Below are positions 62,290-64,000 of a DNA stretch of 64,000 nucleotides, piece by piece. Below the pieces are notes generated by a model, which was not told where the DNA came from, made no database searches, and saw only the letters and a program-made list of their open reading frames with translations. Within the stretch, counting starts at the first letter, position 1, and each line of letters begins with the position of its first letter. Source of the DNA: Cupriavidus plantarum (GTDB taxonomy: Bacteria > Pseudomonadota > Gammaproteobacteria > Burkholderiales > Burkholderiaceae); assembly GCF_905397285.1 (NCBI RefSeq), contig NZ_CAJPUX010000001.1:1240001-1304000 (forward strand). The letters run 5' to 3'. A program made the translations under genes and the position numbers.

Positions 62290-63876
62290 ATGGCTATCAC
62301 GCTGCCCGCGGGCATGAAGATTACCGGCGAGATCCTGCCGGCCTATGAAGACATCCTGACGCCGGAAGCCCTGGCCCTCGTAGACAAGCTGCACCGCGCC
62401 TTCGAGCCGCGCCGCCAGGAACTGCTGGCCGCGCGCGTGGAGCGCGCGAAGCGCCTCGACGCCGGCGAAATCCCCGACTTCCTGCCGGAAACGAAGTCCG
62501 TGCGCGAGGGCGACTGGAAGGTGGCTCCGGTACCGAAGGCGCTCGAATGCCGCCGCGTGGAAATCACCGGTCCCGTCGAGGCCAAGATGGTGATCAACGC
62601 GTTCAACTCGGGTGCCGACAGCTACATGACGGACTTCGAGGACTCGAACACGCCGAACTGGCACAACCAGATGCAGGGCCAGGTCAACCTGAAGGCCGCC
62701 GTGCGCCGCACGTTGACGCTGGATTCCAACGGCAAGCACTACAAGCTCAACGACAAGATCGCCACGCTGCAGGTGCGTCCGCGCGGCTGGCATCTGGACG
62801 AGAAGCACGTCACGATCGACGGCAAGCGCATTTCGGGCGGTATCTTCGACTTCGCGCTGTTCCTGTTCCACAACGGCAAGGAGCAGATCGCGCGCGGCGC
62901 GGGTCCGTTCTTCTATCTGCCGAAGATGGAAAGCCACCTCGAGGCGCGCCTGTGGAACGACGTGTTCGTGATGGCGCAGAACGAAGTGGGCCTGCCGCAG
63001 GGCACGATCAAGGCCACCGTGCTGATCGAAACCATCCTCGCCGCGTTCGAGATGGAAGAAATCCTGTACGAACTGCGGGACCACAGCGCGGGCCTGAACG
63101 CCGGCCGCTGGGATTACATCTTCTCGTGCATCAAGAAGTTCAAGGTGGACAAGGAGTTCTGCCTGGCCGACCGCGCGAAGGTCACGATGACCGCGCCGTT
63201 CATGCGCGCCTACGCGCTGCTGCTGCTGAAGACTTGCCACAAGCGCGGCGCGCCGGCGATCGGCGGCATGAGCGCGCTGATCCCGATCAAGAACGATCCG
63301 GAAAAGAACGCCATCGCCATGGAAGGCATCATCAGCGACAAGCGCCGCGATGCGACCGATGGTTACGACGGCGGCTGGGTCGCGCACCCGGGCCTCGTGG
63401 AACCGGCGATGAAGGAGTTCGTCGCGGTGCTCGGCGACAAGCCGAACCAGTTCGAGAAGCAGCGTCCGGACGTGAACGTGAAGGGCGCCGATCTGCTCGA
63501 CTTCAAGCCGGAGACGCCGATCACCGAGCACGGCCTGCGCATGAACATCAACGTGGGCATCCATTACCTCGGCGCCTGGCTGGCCGGCAATGGCTGTGTG
63601 CCGATCCACAACCTGATGGAAGACGCCGCCACCGCCGAGATCTCGCGCTCGCAGGTGTGGCAGTGGATTCGCTCGCCGAAGGGCAAGCTCGAGGACGGCC
63701 GCAAGGTCACCGCGGAACTGGTGCGCGCGCTGATTCCGGAAGAGCTGGCGAAGGTGAAGGCGGTCGTTGGCGGTGAGACGCCTACCTATGACCGCGCCGC
63801 GCAGATCTTCGAGCAGATGTCGACGTCGGAAGACTTCGCCGAATTCCTGACGCTGCCGCTGTACGAGGAAGTCTGA
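62290..63876 (+). CDS. aceB: malate synthase A
   Basis: A 528-residue enzyme condensing glyoxylate and acetyl-CoA to malate, the second step of the shunt. KTVREGDWKVAPVPKAL-like sequence at residues 70-85, DFEDSNTPNWHNQMQGQ near 115-131 with the metal ligand Asp, the GPFFYLPKMESHLEARLWNDVF block and DYIFSCIKKFK are typical of the A isoform. A strong terminator follows. The HAD gene upstream may be co-transcribed. Confidence 0.97.
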   Translation: MAITLPAGMKITGEILPAYEDILTPEALALVDKLHRAFEPRRQELLAARVERAKRLDAGEIPDFLPETKSVREGDWKVAPVPKALECRRVEITGPVEAKMVINAFNSGADSYMTDFEDSNTPNWHNQMQGQVNLKAAVRRTLTLDSNGKHYKLNDKIATLQVRPRGWHLDEKHVTIDGKRISGGIFDFALFLFHNGKEQIARGAGPFFYLPKMESHLEARLWNDVFVMAQNEVGLPQGTIKATVLIETILAAFEMEEILYELRDHSAGLNAGRWDYIFSCIKKFKVDKEFCLADRAKVTMTAPFMRAYALLLLKTCHKRGAPAIGGMSALIPIKNDPEKNAIAMEGIISDKRRDATDGYDGGWVAHPGLVEPAMKEFVAVLGDKPNQFEKQRPDVNVKGADLLDFKPETPITEHGLRMNINVGIHYLGAWLAGNGCVPIHNLMEDAATAEISRSQVWQWIRSPKGKLEDGRKVTAELVRALIPEELAKVKAVVGGETPTYDRAAQIFEQMSTSEDFAEFLTLPLYEEV

Positions 63877-63902
63877 TCGCGGGCTGCCACGGCTGCAAAG
63901 AC

Positions 63903-63931
63903 GCCCCCGGGTTCGCCCGGGGGCTTTTTTT
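63903..63931 (+). terminator. intrinsic terminator of aceB
   Basis: GCCCCCGGG and CCCGGGGGC form a nine-pair stem with a TTCG tetraloop, followed by TTTTTTT. Confidence 0.92.
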
Positions 63932-63989
63932 ATCCGCTTGCGCTCCCATGTTCGTCTGCGTGCAAAGCCATTCATAATGACGGCATTGA

Positions 63990-64000
63990 CGAACAGGAGA
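63990..64000 (+). other. Shine-Dalgarno sequence of a gene starting beyond the window
   Basis: The window ends in GACGAACAGGAGA; AGGAGA is a good ribosome-binding site, so a plus-strand gene very probably starts a few bases after 64000. Nothing of its coding sequence is visible. Confidence 0.5.

Overview
The window looks like ordinary chromosomal core sequence from a high-GC beta-proteobacterium of the Burkholderiaceae, most likely the Cupriavidus/Ralstonia group. The evidence is the rpsF-priB-rpsR-rplI order, a monomeric isocitrate dehydrogenase, a 180-kDa-class NAD-glutamate dehydrogenase, a 3-hydroxybutyrate oligomer hydrolase (polyhydroxybutyrate metabolism), LexA boxes of the CTGT-N8-ACAG type and adjacent cys/ssu sulfur genes. 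This is inference from gene content; no database was searched. I see no prophage, insertion sequence, CRISPR array or rRNA operon.

Layout. 1-950: a cut-off gene and two small unknown genes. 989-8071: minus-strand genes for NAD-glutamate dehydrogenase, a MarR-type regulator, a secreted repeat protein and a sterol-desaturase-family membrane enzyme. 8125-11279: a 3-hydroxyisobutyryl-CoA hydrolase-like enzyme, an FMN reductase, a 24-residue membrane peptide and dusA. 11280-12456: a gene-poor stretch with several intrinsic terminators, a small unknown gene and tRNA-His. 12478-16095: a DUF2188 protein, a putative 2-oxoglutarate oxygenase, a small basic protein, lexA with two SOS boxes, and asparaginase. 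16141-19221: rpsF-priB-rpsR-rplI, then dnaB, whose promoter overlaps the rplI terminator. 19308-20958: a phosphate transporter and its PhoU-like partner. 20962-25338: minus-strand envelope proteins, a PIN-PhoH protein, Bcp and an Mth938-like protein.

25521-32025 carries alaA, hom-thrC, moeA-moaD-moaE and the fluoride channel crcB. 32133-42026 carries the oligomer hydrolase, clpB behind a heat-shock promoter, isocitrate dehydrogenase and a lipoprotein gamma-glutamyltransferase. 42247-45077 holds two tandem paralogous lipoproteins that I cannot assign. Next comes a short non-coding region (45128-45271) that reads as an FNR-type promoter driving a roughly 95-nt structured RNA with its own terminator; I consider this the best candidate for something undescribed.

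45438-55454 is a sulfur supply locus: the sulfate-binding protein, ssuDCB plus a TOBE protein, a degenerate EAL protein, a small hydrolase, then overlapping cysT-cysW-cysA-cysB. 55609-58267 has a LytS/LytTR two-component pair and a GGCT-like protein. 58535-63876 holds both glyoxylate-shunt genes, aceA and aceB, separated by a universal stress protein, a LysR regulator and a haloacid dehalogenase. With icd, this region concentrates the enzymes at the isocitrate branch point.
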